From positions 3,651,219-3,715,218 of the forward strand of contig NZ_CP094828.1 of assembly GCF_022865125.1 (NCBI RefSeq): DNA of 64,000 bases, written 5' to 3'. Positions 34,647 to 45,479 of the stretch are shown piece by piece. The notes under the pieces are model-generated. The model searched no databases, was not told the origin of the DNA, and saw only the letters and a list, made by a program, of their open reading frames with translations. The stretch's first letter is position 1, and the number at the start of each line of letters is the position of its first letter. Both the position numbers and the translations under genes were made by a program. Source of the DNA: Acuticoccus sp. I52.16.1 (GTDB taxonomy: Bacteria; Pseudomonadota; Alphaproteobacteria; Rhizobiales; Amorphaceae).

Positions 34647-34984
34647 GGCCATTCCCCTTCACACACTTCGATGTGTCTGACCGAGCGCACGCCGTTTTTC
34701 AACACGCGCGAAAGAATCACGGGGGCCAGACGCGCGCTCGGGCGGGAGGCGTGTCTGGTGCGCCACAGCATCGCCCCGCCTGCCCCATATCCCGGCTCGA
34801 TCCCGGCGTCGGGCGCCCGCCGTGAGGGCACCCGCGGACAGGCGCGCACAGGGGCGGGCGCCGCGCGGGGCCGGACTGCGTCGCTTTTGTCGCCGCGGAG
34901 TGCTGCCGTCGGCATTTGCCTTGCGCCATCTGCATCATACCTAAGTCCGAGACCGCTGCCGCCACGATCGCGAAAGGATGCTCC
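34647..34984. other. Intergenic region between the secreted protein and ABC exporter genes
   Basis: This stretch of about 340 bp separates divergent genes and should hold promoters for both. I see no convincing coding frame. The right end carries a candidate promoter (34916-34943) and an AAGGA ribosome binding site at 34974-34978. In other proteobacteria a GDSL esterase gene (tesA) often lies divergent from this type of ABC pair; it is not here. Confidence 0.45.
34916..34943 (+). promoter_or_regulatory. Candidate promoter for the ABC/FtsX exporter genes
   Basis: TTGCCT (34916-34921) and TACCTA (34938-34943) are 16 bases apart, about 40 bp before the start codon. The match to sigma-70 consensus is moderate and the call is by eye. 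Confidence 0.3.
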
Positions 34985-35686
34985 ATGTCTTCCCATGCCG
35001 TGATCGAGGCGCGAGACGTCGCGTTGACGCTGGGCCGCGGCACGTCCGCGGTCGAGGTCCTGCGCGGCGTCGAACTGACGGTGGCGACGGGCCAGTCGCT
35101 CGCCATCGTCGGCCCGTCCGGCTCGGGCAAGTCGACCCTGTTGATGATCCTCGCCGGGCTGGAGCGCCCGGACCGTGGCACCGTGAGCGTGAGCGGCCGC
35201 GAGCTGACGGCCCTGTCGGAGGATGAGCTGACGGTGTTCCGGGGCCGCGAGATCGGCATCGTGTTCCAGTCCTTCCACCTGATACCGACCATGACCGCGT
35301 GGGAGAACGTCGCCGTGCCGCTGGAGCTGAGTGGGGTGGTGGATGCGCGGGACCGGGCGCTGGCCGAGCTGCGTCGCGTCGGGCTGGCGGAGCGGGCGCA
35401 GCACTACCCGGCGGAGCTTTCCGGCGGCGAGCAGCAGCGTGTGGCGGTCGCGCGGGCGCTGGCGCCGTCGCCTGCCGTCCTCCTCGCCGACGAGCCCACC
35501 GGCAACCTCGACGAGGCCACCGGGCAGGGCATCATCGACCTCATGTTCGCCGCCCAGGCCGACCGCGGGCAGACGCTGATCCTCGTCACCCACGACGCCC
35601 GCCTCGCGCAGCGCTGCGACCGGACGGTCCGCGTACACCTCGGCCGGCTCGAACCCGCCGCGCCGGCGCTCGAGGTCGGCGCGTGA
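34985..35686 (+). CDS. ABC transporter ATP-binding protein, LolD/YbbA type
   Basis: The 233-residue ATPase belongs to the MacB/LolD/YbbA group that drives FtsX-type permeases. Walker A GPSGSGKST (Lys49), Q-loop VFQSFHLIPT, signature LSGGEQQRVAVARAL, Walker B LLADEPTGNLD and switch H VTHD are intact. The start is ATG at 34985, six bases after AAGGA. The 3' end overlaps the permease GTG start by 4 bases. The pair resembles YbbA-YbbP, whose substrate is not firmly known. Confidence 0.93.
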   Translation: MSSHAVIEARDVALTLGRGTSAVEVLRGVELTVATGQSLAIVGPSGSGKSTLLMILAGLERPDRGTVSVSGRELTALSEDELTVFRGREIGIVFQSFHLIPTMTAWENVAVPLELSGVVDARDRALAELRRVGLAERAQHYPAELSGGEQQRVAVARALAPSPAVLLADEPTGNLDEATGQGIIDLMFAAQADRGQTLILVTHDARLAQRCDRTVRVHLGRLEPAAPALEVGA

Positions 35687-38265
35687 GCGAGGCCGCCTTG
35701 TCGCTCCCGGCGCGACGTGCGGGCGGGCGGTTGCCGGTTCACCTCGCCTGGCGTTACGCGCTGCGGGAAATGCGGGGCGGCCTGCGGGGGTTCTACGTCT
35801 TCCTCGCCTGCATCGCGCTCGGCACGGCGACGATCGCGGCCGTCAATTCGCTGTCGCACGGGCTGGTCCAGGGTATCACGGCGGAGGGGCAGTCGCTGCT
35901 GGGCGGCGACGTCAGCTTTTCGCTGATGCATCGCCAGGCGCGACCGGAGGAGGCGGCCTTCTTCGCCGAGAACGGCCGGCTGTCGACCGTGGCGACGCTG
36001 CGCGCGATGGCCCGTCCGGCGAGCGGCCGGCAGATGCTGGTCGAGTTGAAGGCGGTCGACGGCGCCTATCCGCTCTACGGCGACCTGCGGCTCGATGACG
36101 GCCGCACCGCCGCCGAGGCGTTCGCGGCGGCGCCGCCGGGCCGGGTGCCGATCCTCGTCGACGCGACGCTGCTGACCACGGCCGACGTCGCCGTCGGCGA
36201 AGACGTCGAGATCGGGCGGGCGACGGCGCGCATCGTGGGCGTGATCGAGCGCGAGCCGGACCGCCTGTCGGGCGGGTTGGCGTTCGGCCCTCGCGTGATC
36301 ATGCCGCTCGCGGGGCTGGAGACGACCGGGCTGGTGACCACCGGCAGCCTGGTCCGCTGGCACTATCGGATCCGTGGCGAGGACGCGCCGTTCTCCGACA
36401 AGACCCTCGACCGCCTCGTCGAGAGCGCGCGGGCGGACTTCCCCCTTGCCGGGTGGCGGGTCGAGACCCGTCTCGACGCGGCGCCGCGCCTGCGCGAATC
36501 GATCGAGCGGTTCGCGCAATTCCTGACGATCGTCGGGCTCACGTCGCTGGCCGTGGGTGGGGTCGGCGTGGCGAATTCGGTGCGCGCCTATCTGGGCCGC
36601 AAGCGGATGCAGATCGCCACCTTCCGCGCGCTGGGCGCCACGCGGCGGTTCGTCACGACGCTCTATCTGCTGCAGATCGCCATCCTGGCGGCGATCGGGA
36701 TCGCGATCGGCGTCCTCCTGGGAGCCGCGGCGCCGCCGATCGCGGCGATTTTCCTCGCCGGCATCCTGCCCGTGTCGGCGTTGAACACCGTGTTTCCGGG
36801 CGCGCTGGCGCTGGCGGCCCTGTTCGGCGCGCTGACGGCGCTGACCTTCGCACTGCTGCCGCTGGCGCGGGCCGACCGCATCCGGCCGATCGTGCTCTTG
36901 CGCGGCGATGCCGACCACGCCGTCGGCACCCCGGCGGGGTTCGCGGTGGCCGCGCTCGGCTCCGGCGTGCTGTTGGCGGCCCTCGTCATCCTCACCGCCT
37001 ACGACCGCTGGCTCGCGCTCTACTACGTGGTCGGCGCGATCGCGGTCTTCGGCATGTTCCGCGGCGTGTCCGTGGTCATCATGGCGATCGCGGCACGGGT
37101 GCCGCGCAGCCGGCGCACCACCGTTCGCATGGCGATCGCCAACATGCACCGGCGCGGGGCGCTGACGCCGACGGTCACGCTCTCGCTCGGCCTCAGCCTG
37201 ACGCTGCTGGTGGCGCTGTCGCAGATCGACGGCAACCTGCGCCAGACCCTGACCTCGACCCTCCCGGACCAGGCGCCGAGCTTCTTCTTCGTCGACATTC
37301 AGAGCGGCCAGCGCGACGCCTTCCTGGCCGAGCTGGACGCGATCGCGCCGGAGGCGACGGTCCGGGCGCAGCCGATGCTGCGGGGGCGGATCGTCTCGAT
37401 CGACGGCGTCTCATCCGAGGACTGGCCGGAGACGGAGGCGGCCTGGGTGCTGAAGGGCGACCGCGGGATCACCTATGCCGCGCAACTGCCCGAGGGCAGC
37501 GAACTGGTGGACGGGCGGTGGTGGGACGCCGACACCACGCGCAAGGAGGTCTCCTTCGCGGCGAACCTTGCCGAGGAGCTGGGTGTGGGCGTCGGCGATA
37601 CGTTGCGGGTCAACGTGCTCGGCCGGGAAATGGACGCCGAGATCACCAACCTGCGCACGGTGGATTGGGATTCGCTGACCATCAACTTCGTGATGATCTT
37701 CTCGCCGAACGTGTTCGCCGGCGCGCCGCACGCGCATCTCGCGACCCTCGCATTGCCCGGCGGCGGAGACGAGACCACCGAGCTCGACATCCTGCGCCGG
37801 ATCACCGATGCCTTTCCGACGGTCACCAGCATTCGCGTGAAGGATGCGTTGGCGGCGGTGAACGGGATCGTCGCCGACCTCGTCCTGGCGGTGCGCGTCG
37901 CCGCGTCGATCACCTTGTTCTCGTCGATCCTGGTGCTGGCGGGGACGCTGGCTGCGAGCCACCGAAGCCGGATCTACGATGCCGTGATCCTCAAGACGCT
38001 GGGCGCACGGCGGCGGACGCTGCTGCTGGCCTACGGGCTCGAATATGTGCTTCTGGGCGCGGCGGCGGCGGTGTTCTCGGTCGTCGCCGGCTCGCTCGCG
38101 GGCTGGTTCATCGTGGCCGACCTCATGGAGATCGACTTCGTCTTCATGCCCGGCGCGGCGCTGGCGGCCGTCTTGCTGGCGATCGTGGTGACGGTCGGCC
38201 TCGGCCTCCTGGGCACGTGGCGGGCGCTGGGCGAGCGGCCCGCCACCGTGCTGCGCACCCTGTAG
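35683..38265 (+). CDS. ABC transporter permease, FtsX/YbbP type (two FtsX domains)
   Basis: The 860-residue membrane protein has a helix near 30-50, a periplasmic domain, three helices near 285-400, and a further set (about 420-480) before a second periplasmic part. It ends in three C-terminal helices (about 740-850). This is the fused double-FtsX layout of YbbP-like permeases. IATFRALGATRRFVTTLYL and AVILKTLGARRRTLLLAY are the two coupling segments that contact the ATPase. Such proteins act in mechanotransmission or lipid/lipoprotein handling rather than classical transport; the cargo is unknown. Start is GTG at 35683, overlapping the ATPase stop. Confidence 0.9.
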   Translation: MSEAALSLPARRAGGRLPVHLAWRYALREMRGGLRGFYVFLACIALGTATIAAVNSLSHGLVQGITAEGQSLLGGDVSFSLMHRQARPEEAAFFAENGRLSTVATLRAMARPASGRQMLVELKAVDGAYPLYGDLRLDDGRTAAEAFAAAPPGRVPILVDATLLTTADVAVGEDVEIGRATARIVGVIEREPDRLSGGLAFGPRVIMPLAGLETTGLVTTGSLVRWHYRIRGEDAPFSDKTLDRLVESARADFPLAGWRVETRLDAAPRLRESIERFAQFLTIVGLTSLAVGGVGVANSVRAYLGRKRMQIATFRALGATRRFVTTLYLLQIAILAAIGIAIGVLLGAAAPPIAAIFLAGILPVSALNTVFPGALALAALFGALTALTFALLPLARADRIRPIVLLRGDADHAVGTPAGFAVAALGSGVLLAALVILTAYDRWLALYYVVGAIAVFGMFRGVSVVIMAIAARVPRSRRTTVRMAIANMHRRGALTPTVTLSLGLSLTLLVALSQIDGNLRQTLTSTLPDQAPSFFFVDIQSGQRDAFLAELDAIAPEATVRAQPMLRGRIVSIDGVSSEDWPETEAAWVLKGDRGITYAAQLPEGSELVDGRWWDADTTRKEVSFAANLAEELGVGVGDTLRVNVLGREMDAEITNLRTVDWDSLTINFVMIFSPNVFAGAPHAHLATLALPGGGDETTELDILRRITDAFPTVTSIRVKDALAAVNGIVADLVLAVRVAASITLFSSILVLAGTLAASHRSRIYDAVILKTLGARRRTLLLAYGLEYVLLGAAAAVFSVVAGSLAGWFIVADLMEIDFVFMPGAALAAVLLAIVVTVGLGLLGTWRALGERPATVLRTL

Positions 38266-38314
38266 CGCGCCGGCCGGGGGAGGTTGGGAGCGCCGTGGGC
38301 TGCGCTCCCGGCGC

Positions 38315-40477
38315 TCAGTCGGCGAGGTGCGGGACCGACCAGAAGAAGGTCTCGCCCGAGGAATCGTCCACGCCGTCGTTGTCGGTGACGAGGTAGCCGG
38401 TGCCGTCGGCACCGATCGCGAGGCCCTCCACCTTGTCGACGATGTAGCCGTGGAAGGCTGCCATGTCGGGCAGGAGGTCACGCACGAGGGTCTTGTCGAC
38501 CTCCGGCAGCTCGCCTTCCAGGGACGCCGGCTTCAGCGCGGCGAGCGGCACCGAGTAGATGCGCTTCACCTCGGCGGCCGAGCCGATCTGGTTGTCGCGC
38601 TCCAGGATGTAGGCGAGGTCGCCGTGGACGGCGATGTCGGAGAGGCCCATCCAGCCGGTCTCGGCGTCGTCGAGCGGGTAGTGGACGCCGCCCCATGCGC
38701 CGGTCGCCGGCGTATAGGCGACGAGCTTGACCATGCCCTTCGGGTCGTCGCCCCACTCGCGCTGGATCGTCACCCACAGCGTGCCGTCGACCATCGCGAC
38801 ACCCTCGGCGCCGAAGCGCTTCTCGCCTTCGAGGAGCACCGGCGGGAACGGCACCGCCGCGACGATGGCGCCGCCGGCGTCCACGTGGAGGAGCTGGTGC
38901 GGCACGTCCTTGTCGGTGTTGCCCTCGGAGGCGAGCCAGAAGCCGCCCTCGCCGTCGAGCGTGATGCCCTCGAGGTCGAGCTTCTCGGCCGGCGCGCCGT
39001 CGCGGGTGACGGGGAGCGCGTCGGTGATGATCGCGGGGGTCTGCGTCGCGTCGATGGTGAAGATCGTCGGCTGCGTGGCGTAGAAGGAATCGTTCACCGC
39101 GTAGAGCGTGCCCGGCGCGTCCGGGTCGGTGGCGAGGCCGGAGAGGGCGCCCCAGCCGATCGGCGGCGTCGCCTCGGCGTCCGACATGATCGTCGGGTAG
39201 GTCGGCGCGGCGTCCTCGAGGCGGTAGATCATGACGTGCGAGCGCGCGCCGCCGTCCTCGCCGAGGTCCGCCTCGTTGGCCGTGACGAGAAGGCCGCGGG
39301 CCGGGATCGCCACCGCGCCCTCCGGCGCGATGCCCGAGGGGAGCAGGCCGACGAGGGTCGGCGTGTCGGCCGAAAGGTCGAACACCGCGACCGCCGAGCC
39401 GCGCTCGGAGAGGGCGAAGAGGTAGGCCGTCTCGTCGAACACGGCGAACGCGAGGCCCTCCGGCTCGCCGCCTTTGTTCTCGGAGCGCTTCTCCGGGTAG
39501 TGGCCGGTGCGGGCGAGCGCATACTCGATCTCGGTGCCCGAATCCCAGACGACGTTGCCCTCGCGGTCGAAGATGGAGACCGTGCGGCTGCCCCCCTCGT
39601 AGTCGCCCTCGTTGGCGACGGCGATGTGGTTCTCGTCGATCCACACCACCGCGTCCGGCTCGCGCTTGGCGCTGATCGACCCGGTGAAGGAAAGCGCGCC
39701 CTCTTCGGCGACGTCCACCCCGTCGAGCCTGACCGACCCGGCGGAGAAGTGCGACAGGATCGTCCCGTCGGCGCCGACGATGACGATGTGGTTGTTCTCC
39801 TGAAGCGTCACCGCGATGTCGCCGGCGGCGTTGATGGAGACGAACTCCGGTTCCGGGTCCTCCGGCGCGATCTCCGCGAGGCCGGTCATGTCGACCGTCT
39901 TCAGTCCGGCACAGTCGGGCCCCGCGTTGGCGAGCGGAACGATGACGAGACTGCCGGCGGGCATCTGCGGGATGACGCCGTCATCGAGGTCCTCGTCGCG
40001 CTCGTTCTCGATGGCGACGGCGAGGAAGCGGCCGTCCGGCGCGACGGCGATGGAATCGGGCTGCCCGCCGAGAGCGCAGGACGCGGTGACCTCCTTGGTG
40101 GCGAGGTCGATCACCTTGAGGAGGCCGGACGGGGCCGTGTAGCTCTCTGACGTGTTGACCGCGGCAATCGCCTTGCCGCCGACGACCGCGACCGACGTCG
40201 GCTCGCCGCCGAGGTCGACCGAGCCGCCCGGCGCCGGGTTCGCGGGGTCGGTGATGTCGACGATGCCGAGGGCGCCGAGGGGGCTGTCGGAATAGACCAC
40301 CGTCATCCCGTCGGCGGTGGCGGCGATGATCTCGGCCGAGGTCTCGGTCGCCGGGTCGGCGCCCTCGGGCAGGTTCAGCGGCACCTCGAAGGCGGCGATG
40401 CGATTGAACGCCTCCGCCTGCGCCTGACCCGCCACGGCGCACAACAGCGCCGCAGTCACAAGAGACGTCGTCTTCAT
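38315..40477 (-). CDS. Secreted phytase-like / esterase-like beta-propeller protein
   Basis: The 720-residue protein has a signal peptide (MKTTSLVTAALLCAVAGQAQA) and a repeated six- or seven-blade pattern of short strands (for example GGQPDSIAVAPDGRFLAVA, EPDAVVWIDENHIAVANEGD, PEGLAFAVFDETAYLFALSERGS). The last 300 residues match the esterase-like phytase domain (KLDLEGITLDGEGGFWLASEGN, EKRFGAEGVAMVDGTLWV, DKVEGLAIGADGTGYLVTDNDG). Acidic loops could bind calcium, as in beta-propeller phytases. A phosphate-scavenging or phosphoesterase role is likely but the substrate is not shown. It is monocistronic, with AAGGGG before the ATG, and sits between the ABC exporter and mutM. Confidence 0.82.
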   Translation of the reverse strand: MKTTSLVTAALLCAVAGQAQAEAFNRIAAFEVPLNLPEGADPATETSAEIIAATADGMTVVYSDSPLGALGIVDITDPANPAPGGSVDLGGEPTSVAVVGGKAIAAVNTSESYTAPSGLLKVIDLATKEVTASCALGGQPDSIAVAPDGRFLAVAIENERDEDLDDGVIPQMPAGSLVIVPLANAGPDCAGLKTVDMTGLAEIAPEDPEPEFVSINAAGDIAVTLQENNHIVIVGADGTILSHFSAGSVRLDGVDVAEEGALSFTGSISAKREPDAVVWIDENHIAVANEGDYEGGSRTVSIFDREGNVVWDSGTEIEYALARTGHYPEKRSENKGGEPEGLAFAVFDETAYLFALSERGSAVAVFDLSADTPTLVGLLPSGIAPEGAVAIPARGLLVTANEADLGEDGGARSHVMIYRLEDAAPTYPTIMSDAEATPPIGWGALSGLATDPDAPGTLYAVNDSFYATQPTIFTIDATQTPAIITDALPVTRDGAPAEKLDLEGITLDGEGGFWLASEGNTDKDVPHQLLHVDAGGAIVAAVPFPPVLLEGEKRFGAEGVAMVDGTLWVTIQREWGDDPKGMVKLVAYTPATGAWGGVHYPLDDAETGWMGLSDIAVHGDLAYILERDNQIGSAAEVKRIYSVPLAALKPASLEGELPEVDKTLVRDLLPDMAAFHGYIVDKVEGLAIGADGTGYLVTDNDGVDDSSGETFFWSVPHLAD

Positions 40478-40577
40478 CGCGATCCCCTTATTTCGTCTGC
40501 GCGACGTGTTAGGGCCGATTGGTGATACGTTTATGACGGTCCTGTGTCGTCACGCGAAACGACCGGGCGCGGCCCGC

Positions 40578-41447
40578 TCAGCGTTGGCATTGCGGGCAGA
40601 AGAAGGTGGAGCGGCCGCCCTGGACGATGCGCGCCACCGTGCCGTCGCAGGCGGGGCGCGGGCAGGGGTCCTCCTCGCGCCCGTAGACGGCGAACGTGTG
40701 CTGGAAGCGCCCCAGCGAGCCGTCCGCCGCCACATAGTCCCGCAGCGACGAGCCGCCGGCGGCGATCGCCTCCTCGATGACGGTGACGATCGCCGCCGTC
40801 AGGCGCACCAGCGCCGCGCCCGGCCGCCCGTCCTGGCGGACCAGCGTTCCCGCCAGCCTGCGCGGCGACAGCTTCGCGCGCCACAGCGCCTCGCAGACGT
40901 AGATGTTGCCGAGGCCGGCGATCACCCGCTGGTCCAGCAGCGCGGCCTTCAGCGGCGTCTTCTTGCCCGCCAGCGCCTTGGCGAGGCTCCCGGCGGTGAC
41001 GCCCCCCGCCACCGGCTCGGCCCCGAGGTGGGCGAAGTAGGGGTGCTGGTCGAGGAGGGCGGTGTCGGCCAGCGTCATGAAGCCGAAACGGCGCGGGTCG
41101 TTGTAGATGATCGTCGCCCCGTCGAGTTCGAGCGTCACGTGATCGTGCGCGGCGATCTTGCCCTTGGGGTAGACGAATTGCCCCGGCGGCAGCAGCCCCT
41201 CCACACGGAAGGCGCCCGACATGCCGAGATGGGCGATCAGGGTCGTCCCGTCGTCGAGCCCGGCGAGCAGGTACTTGGCCCGCCGGCCCAGCCGCTCGAC
41301 GCGCCGACCGGTGAGCCGTGCCGCGAAGCCGGGCGGAAAGGGGAAGCGCAGATCCGCCCGCGCCAGGCGGACCGCCTCGATCCGCCGGCCCTCCATCACC
41401 GGCGCCAGACCGCGGCGAACCGTCTCCACCTCGGGAAGCTCAGGCAT
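40578..41447 (-). CDS. mutM: Formamidopyrimidine-DNA glycosylase (Fpg)
   Basis: MutM excises 8-oxoguanine and formamidopyrimidines and cleaves the abasic site. The N-terminus [14 protein letters not shown] gives the catalytic Pro2 and Glu3; Lys in [24 protein letters not shown] and [12 protein letters not shown] follow. The C-terminal zinc finger is complete, with the first pair spaced CX4C (CPRPAC) instead of the common CX2C, and the second CX2C (CPQC). This CX4C form occurs in other alphaproteobacteria. It has 289 residues and is divergent from ubiE, with 75 bp between starts. Confidence 0.97.
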   Translation of the reverse strand: MPELPEVETVRRGLAPVMEGRRIEAVRLARADLRFPFPPGFAARLTGRRVERLGRRAKYLLAGLDDGTTLIAHLGMSGAFRVEGLLPPGQFVYPKGKIAAHDHVTLELDGATIIYNDPRRFGFMTLADTALLDQHPYFAHLGAEPVAGGVTAGSLAKALAGKKTPLKAALLDQRVIAGLGNIYVCEALWRAKLSPRRLAGTLVRQDGRPGAALVRLTAAIVTVIEEAIAAGGSSLRDYVAADGSLGRFQHTFAVYGREEDPCPRPACDGTVARIVQGGRSTFFCPQCQR

Positions 41448-41522
41448 TCGTTGCACCTTTCCATGGCCCCGCGGGGCCGAGGCCGCTATGTGTTCCGCCG
41501 ACTGATTGGAAAGGCGACCCAC

Positions 41523-42275
41523 ATGGAAACGTCCTTCGGCTTCCGCACCGTCCCGGTCGAGGAGAAGCAGGGACTCGTCAACCGCGTATTCGACACCGTC
41601 GCAAGCCGCTACGACGTGATGAACGACGCGATGTCGGGCGGGCTCCACAGGGTGTGGAAAGACGCCATGGTCTCCTGGCTCGGCGCGCCCCGCCGTCCGG
41701 CCCGGCCGTTCAACGTGGTCGACGTCGCCGGCGGTACGGGCGACATCGCCTTCCGTATCGCCCGCGGGATCGAGCAGAACGGCGCCATCACCGTGTGCGA
41801 CATCAACACCGAGATGCTGATCGAGGGCACCAAGCGCGACGCCAAGCGCATCCGGCCGACGACGCCGTGCCGCTTCGTCACCGCCAATGCCGAGGAGATG
41901 CCGCTGCCGACCGGCTCGCAGGACGTCTACACCATCGCCTTCGGCATCCGGAACGTGACGCGCCGGCAGAAGGCGCTGGACGAGGCGTTCCGGGTTCTGA
42001 AGCGTGGCGGGCGCTTCATGTGCCTGGAGTTCAGCCATGTCGACATTCCGGTGATGGACAAGATCTACGATCGCTACTCCTTCGCCATGATCCCCCGCAT
42101 GGGCCAGCTCATCGCCGGCGACGGCGAGCCCTACCGCTATCTCGTGGAATCGATCCGCACCTTCCCCAATCCGGGGCGCTTCGCGGCGGAGATCGAGAAG
42201 GCGGGCTTCTCGCAGGTGCAGGTGCGCAAGTTCACCGGCGGCGTCGCGGCGATCCACTCGGCGTTCAAGATCTGA
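41523..42275 (+). CDS. ubiE: Demethylmenaquinone/ubiquinone C-methyltransferase UbiE
   Basis: UbiE is an SAM-dependent C-methyltransferase of ubiquinone (and, where present, menaquinone) synthesis. The 250-residue protein has [31 protein letters not shown], the SAM loop [17 protein letters not shown], the acidic motif VCDINTEML and the family block [32 protein letters not shown] is nine bases before the ATG. The stop shares one base with ubiB, the classical ubiE-ubiB pairing. In a strict respirer with no men genes in view, the ubiquinone role is the likely one. Confidence 0.97.
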   Translation: METSFGFRTVPVEEKQGLVNRVFDTVASRYDVMNDAMSGGLHRVWKDAMVSWLGAPRRPARPFNVVDVAGGTGDIAFRIARGIEQNGAITVCDINTEMLIEGTKRDAKRIRPTTPCRFVTANAEEMPLPTGSQDVYTIAFGIRNVTRRQKALDEAFRVLKRGGRFMCLEFSHVDIPVMDKIYDRYSFAMIPRMGQLIAGDGEPYRYLVESIRTFPNPGRFAAEIEKAGFSQVQVRKFTGGVAAIHSAFKI

Positions 42276-43846
42276 TGGCACTGCTGCCCTACTGGCGCTT
42301 CCTGAGGGCCGGCTTCGTCCTGGCGCGCGAGGGCGTGTTCGCCATCGTGCCGCTGGACGACGCGCCCGCCTCGGCGAAGTTCGCCATCCGGCTGATCCGC
42401 ATCATCGAGCGCCCGTCCGCCCGCCGGCGCGACATGGCCGCCCGCCTCAGCCAGGCGTTCGACCGGCTGGGGCCGTCCTACATCAAGCTGGGCCAGTTCC
42501 TCGCCACCCGCGCCGACGTCGTCGGCGAGGAGGTCGCCGGCGAGCTGGCGCTCCTGCAGGATCAGGTGCCGCCGGTGCCCGACGAAGCGGCGCGTGCCGC
42601 GATCGAGTCCGGCCTCGGCGCGCCGATCGACACCATCTTCTCCGAGTTCGGCGAGTGCATCGCCGCGGCGTCGATCGCCCAGGTCTACCGCGCCAAGCTG
42701 ACGGACGTGCGGGGCGAGCGCGAGGTGGCGGTGAAGGTGCTGCGGCCGGGCGTGGCGCGCCGCTTCGAGAAGGACCTCGAGGCCTACTATACCGCCGCCC
42801 GCTTCGTGGAGCGCTTCATGCCGAGCGCGCGGCGGCTGCGGCCCGTCGCCGTCGTCGACACGCTGGCCGCCTCCGTCCGGTTCGAGATGGACCTGCGCCT
42901 GGAAGCGGCCGCCATGTCCGAGATGGCGGAGAACATCGTCGAGGACGAGCTCTTCCGCGTGCCGCGCGTCGAGTGGGCCCGCACCGCCCGCACCGTGCTG
43001 ACGATGGAGTGGATCGACGGCATCAAGCTGTCGCGCGTCGGCGAGTTGCGCGAGGCGGGACACGACCTGCCGGACCTCGGCCGCAACGTGTTGCAGACCT
43101 TCCTGCGCCACGCCGTGCGCGACGGCTTCTTTCACGCCGACATGCACCAGGGGAACCTCTTCGCCGAGGCGGACGGGACGCTCGTCGCGGTCGACCTCGG
43201 CATCACCGGCCGCCTCACACGCGAGGAGCGGGGCTTCCTGGCCGAGATCCTCTACGGCTTCATCGAGCGGGACTATCACCGCGTCGCCGAGGTTCACTTC
43301 CGCGCCGGCTACGTGCCGATGACGCAGGACGTCGACCTCTTCGCCCAGGCCCTGCGCGCGGTGGGCGAGCCGATCCGCGACGCCACCGCCGCCGAGCTTT
43401 CGATGAGCCGCCTGCTGGCCCAGCTCTTCGAGACGACCGAACTCTTCCAGATGACCACCCAGCCGCAGCTCATCATGCTGCAGAAGACGATGGTGGTGGT
43501 CGAAGGTGTCGCCCGCTCGCTCGACCCGCAACTCAACATCTGGCACACCGCCGAGCCCGTCGTGCGCGACTGGATGGTCGCCGAGCTGGGGCCGGGCGCC
43601 ACGGTGCGCAAGGCGCAGGATTCGTTCTCGGCGATCACCCGCGCGGCGCTCGCCGCCCCCCAGCTCGCCGAGCGGATGGAGCGTCTGTCGAAGGACTTCG
43701 AGGTGGCGCTGGAGAAGGGCCTGCCGATCTCCGATCGCTCCATCGAAGAGCTGGGCCGTTACGCCTTCGCCCGCTCCTTCGTGCGCGTCGGTGCCCTGTG
43801 GCTCGGCGCCGTCAGCCTCGCGGTGCTGGCCTGGAACTCGTTCTGA
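42275..43846 (+). CDS. ubiB: Ubiquinone biosynthesis regulatory kinase/ATPase UbiB
   Basis: UbiB (ABC1/COQ8 family) is an atypical protein kinase-like ATPase needed for ubiquinone synthesis, anchored to the inner membrane. The 523-residue protein has the KxGQ motif ([13 protein letters not shown]), the alanine-rich loop [11 protein letters not shown] that replaces the glycine-rich loop, VAVKVLRPG with the VAIK-type lysine, the HADMHQGNL catalytic loop and VDLGITG in place of DFG. A C-terminal hydrophobic helix ([13 protein letters not shown]) anchors it. It overlaps ubiE by one base. A hairpin separates it from mmsA. Confidence 0.96.
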   Translation: MALLPYWRFLRAGFVLAREGVFAIVPLDDAPASAKFAIRLIRIIERPSARRRDMAARLSQAFDRLGPSYIKLGQFLATRADVVGEEVAGELALLQDQVPPVPDEAARAAIESGLGAPIDTIFSEFGECIAAASIAQVYRAKLTDVRGEREVAVKVLRPGVARRFEKDLEAYYTAARFVERFMPSARRLRPVAVVDTLAASVRFEMDLRLEAAAMSEMAENIVEDELFRVPRVEWARTARTVLTMEWIDGIKLSRVGELREAGHDLPDLGRNVLQTFLRHAVRDGFFHADMHQGNLFAEADGTLVAVDLGITGRLTREERGFLAEILYGFIERDYHRVAEVHFRAGYVPMTQDVDLFAQALRAVGEPIRDATAAELSMSRLLAQLFETTELFQMTTQPQLIMLQKTMVVVEGVARSLDPQLNIWHTAEPVVRDWMVAELGPGATVRKAQDSFSAITRAALAAPQLAERMERLSKDFEVALEKGLPISDRSIEELGRYAFARSFVRVGALWLGAVSLAVLAWNSF

Positions 43847-43867
43847 CCGCGCCGCGCCGCGTCGGCC

Positions 43868-43896
43868 GGGCGCGCGCCGTGGTGCGACGCGCGCCC
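43868..43896. terminator. Hairpin between the convergent ubiB and mmsA ends
   Basis: A 9-bp perfect GC stem (GGGCGCGCG at 43868-43876 with CGCGCGCCC at 43888-43896) closes an 11-base loop, in the 74-bp gap between two convergent stop codons. No T tract is present on either side. It could form the 3' end of both messages. Confidence 0.45.
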
Positions 43897-43920
43897 GTGC
43901 CTTCGAGGGTGTGGTAGGCG

Positions 43921-45420
43921 TCAGCCCAGCGTCGGCATCGAGAACTGGGCGTCGGCGCGCATGCCGGTGGGCCAGCGCATCGTCGTCGTCTTGATGCGGG
44001 TGTAGAACCGCACACCCTCCATGCCGTGCATCGCATGGTCGCCGAAGATGGAGTCCTTCCAGCCGCCGAACGAGTGGAAGGCCATCGGCACCGGGATCGG
44101 CACGTTGATGCCCACCATGCCGACCTCGATGTCCTGCGCGAACGACCGCGCCACGTCGCCGTCGCGCGTGAACACCGCCGTCCCGTTGGCGAAGTGGTGG
44201 CCGTGGATGAGGTCGACCGCGTCCTGATACGAATTGCGCCGCACCACGGAGAGGACCGGGCCGAAGATCTCCTCCTGCCAGATCGTCATGTCGGGGGTGA
44301 CGCCGTCGATCAGCGTCGGGCCGACATAGTAGCCGTTCTCGTAGCCCTGCGGCGGGGTGAAGGTGCGGCCGTCGACGACGATCTTGGCCCCTTCCGCCTC
44401 GCCCTTCTCGATGTAGCCGAGGATCTTCTCCTGCGCGGCCTTGGTGACGACCGGGCCCATCTCGGACGTCTTGTCGCTCGCCGGGCCGACCTTCAGCGCC
44501 TCGATCTTCGGCACCAGCTTCTCGATCAGCGCGTCGGCCACCTGGTCCGTCACCGGGACCGCGACCGAGACCGCCATGCAGCGCTCGCCGGCGGAGCCGT
44601 AGGCCGCGCCCATCAGCGCGCCGACCGCCATGTCGAGGTCGGCGTCGGGCATCACCACCATGTGGTTCTTCGCCCCGCCCAGCGCCTGGCAGCGCTTGCC
44701 GTTCGCCGTCGCGGTCTTGTGGATGTAGGAGGCGATCGGCGTCGAGCCGACGAACGAGACGGCCTTCACGTCCGGGCTCTCTAGGATGGCGTCCACCGCC
44801 TCCTTGTCACCCTGCACGACGTTGAAGACGCCGGCGGGGAGGCCGGCCTCGGTCAGCCATTCGGCGATCAGGAGCGAGGCGGAGGGGTCGCGTTCGGACG
44901 GCTTCAGGATGAAGCAGTTGCCGCAGGCGAGGGCCACCGGGAACATCCACATCGGCACCATCGCCGGGAAGTTGAACGGGGTGATGCCGGCGACGACGCC
45001 GAGCGGCTGGCGCACAGAGAACGAGTCGACGCCCGTGCCGACGTTGGCCGAGAAGTCGCCCTGCAGGTGGGTCGGGATGCCGACCGCGAACTCGACCACC
45101 TCGAGGCCGCGGGTGACTTCGCCCAGCGCGTCCTCGTGCGTCTTGCCGTGCTCGGCGGAGATCGCCTCGGCGAGCTGGTCGCCGCGGTCCCACAGGATGG
45201 ACTTGAAGCGGTCGAGGATGCGCGCGCGGCGCAGCGGCGGCGTCGCGGCCCAGGCCGGCCACGCCGCCTTGGCGTCGGCGATCACGGCGCCCACCTCGGC
45301 CGTCGAGGCGAGCGCCACCGTCTTCTCGCTCTCGCCCGTGGCGGGGTTCCAGACCGGCTGGCTGCGGCCCGAGGTGCCGGCGACGCGGCTGCCGCCGATA
45401 TAGTGTGCGATCTCGCTCAT
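43921..45420 (-). CDS. mmsA: CoA-acylating methylmalonate-semialdehyde dehydrogenase
   Basis: MmsA oxidises methylmalonate semialdehyde to propionyl-CoA (or malonate semialdehyde to acetyl-CoA) with NAD and CoA, in valine, inositol or beta-alanine catabolism. The 499-residue aldehyde dehydrogenase has [16 protein letters not shown], the NAD site, the signature [11 protein letters not shown] and the catalytic Cys281 in [11 protein letters not shown]. The pattern is that of MmsA rather than general ALDHs. GGAGG lies before the ATG. It is divergent from a LysR regulator, which is the natural candidate to control it. Confidence 0.93.
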   Translation of the reverse strand: MSEIAHYIGGSRVAGTSGRSQPVWNPATGESEKTVALASTAEVGAVIADAKAAWPAWAATPPLRRARILDRFKSILWDRGDQLAEAISAEHGKTHEDALGEVTRGLEVVEFAVGIPTHLQGDFSANVGTGVDSFSVRQPLGVVAGITPFNFPAMVPMWMFPVALACGNCFILKPSERDPSASLLIAEWLTEAGLPAGVFNVVQGDKEAVDAILESPDVKAVSFVGSTPIASYIHKTATANGKRCQALGGAKNHMVVMPDADLDMAVGALMGAAYGSAGERCMAVSVAVPVTDQVADALIEKLVPKIEALKVGPASDKTSEMGPVVTKAAQEKILGYIEKGEAEGAKIVVDGRTFTPPQGYENGYYVGPTLIDGVTPDMTIWQEEIFGPVLSVVRRNSYQDAVDLIHGHHFANGTAVFTRDGDVARSFAQDIEVGMVGINVPIPVPMAFHSFGGWKDSIFGDHAMHGMEGVRFYTRIKTTTMRWPTGMRADAQFSMPTLG

Positions 45421-45479
45421 CAGAATCCTCCGAGGGTGTTTCCGCCTCTTATTGGGACGCTCAAAACTGAATATAAAGG

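Noticed and set aside
35404-37149. 581-codon minus-strand frame opposite the FtsX-type permease
   Set aside because: Antisense artefact with no recognisable motif.
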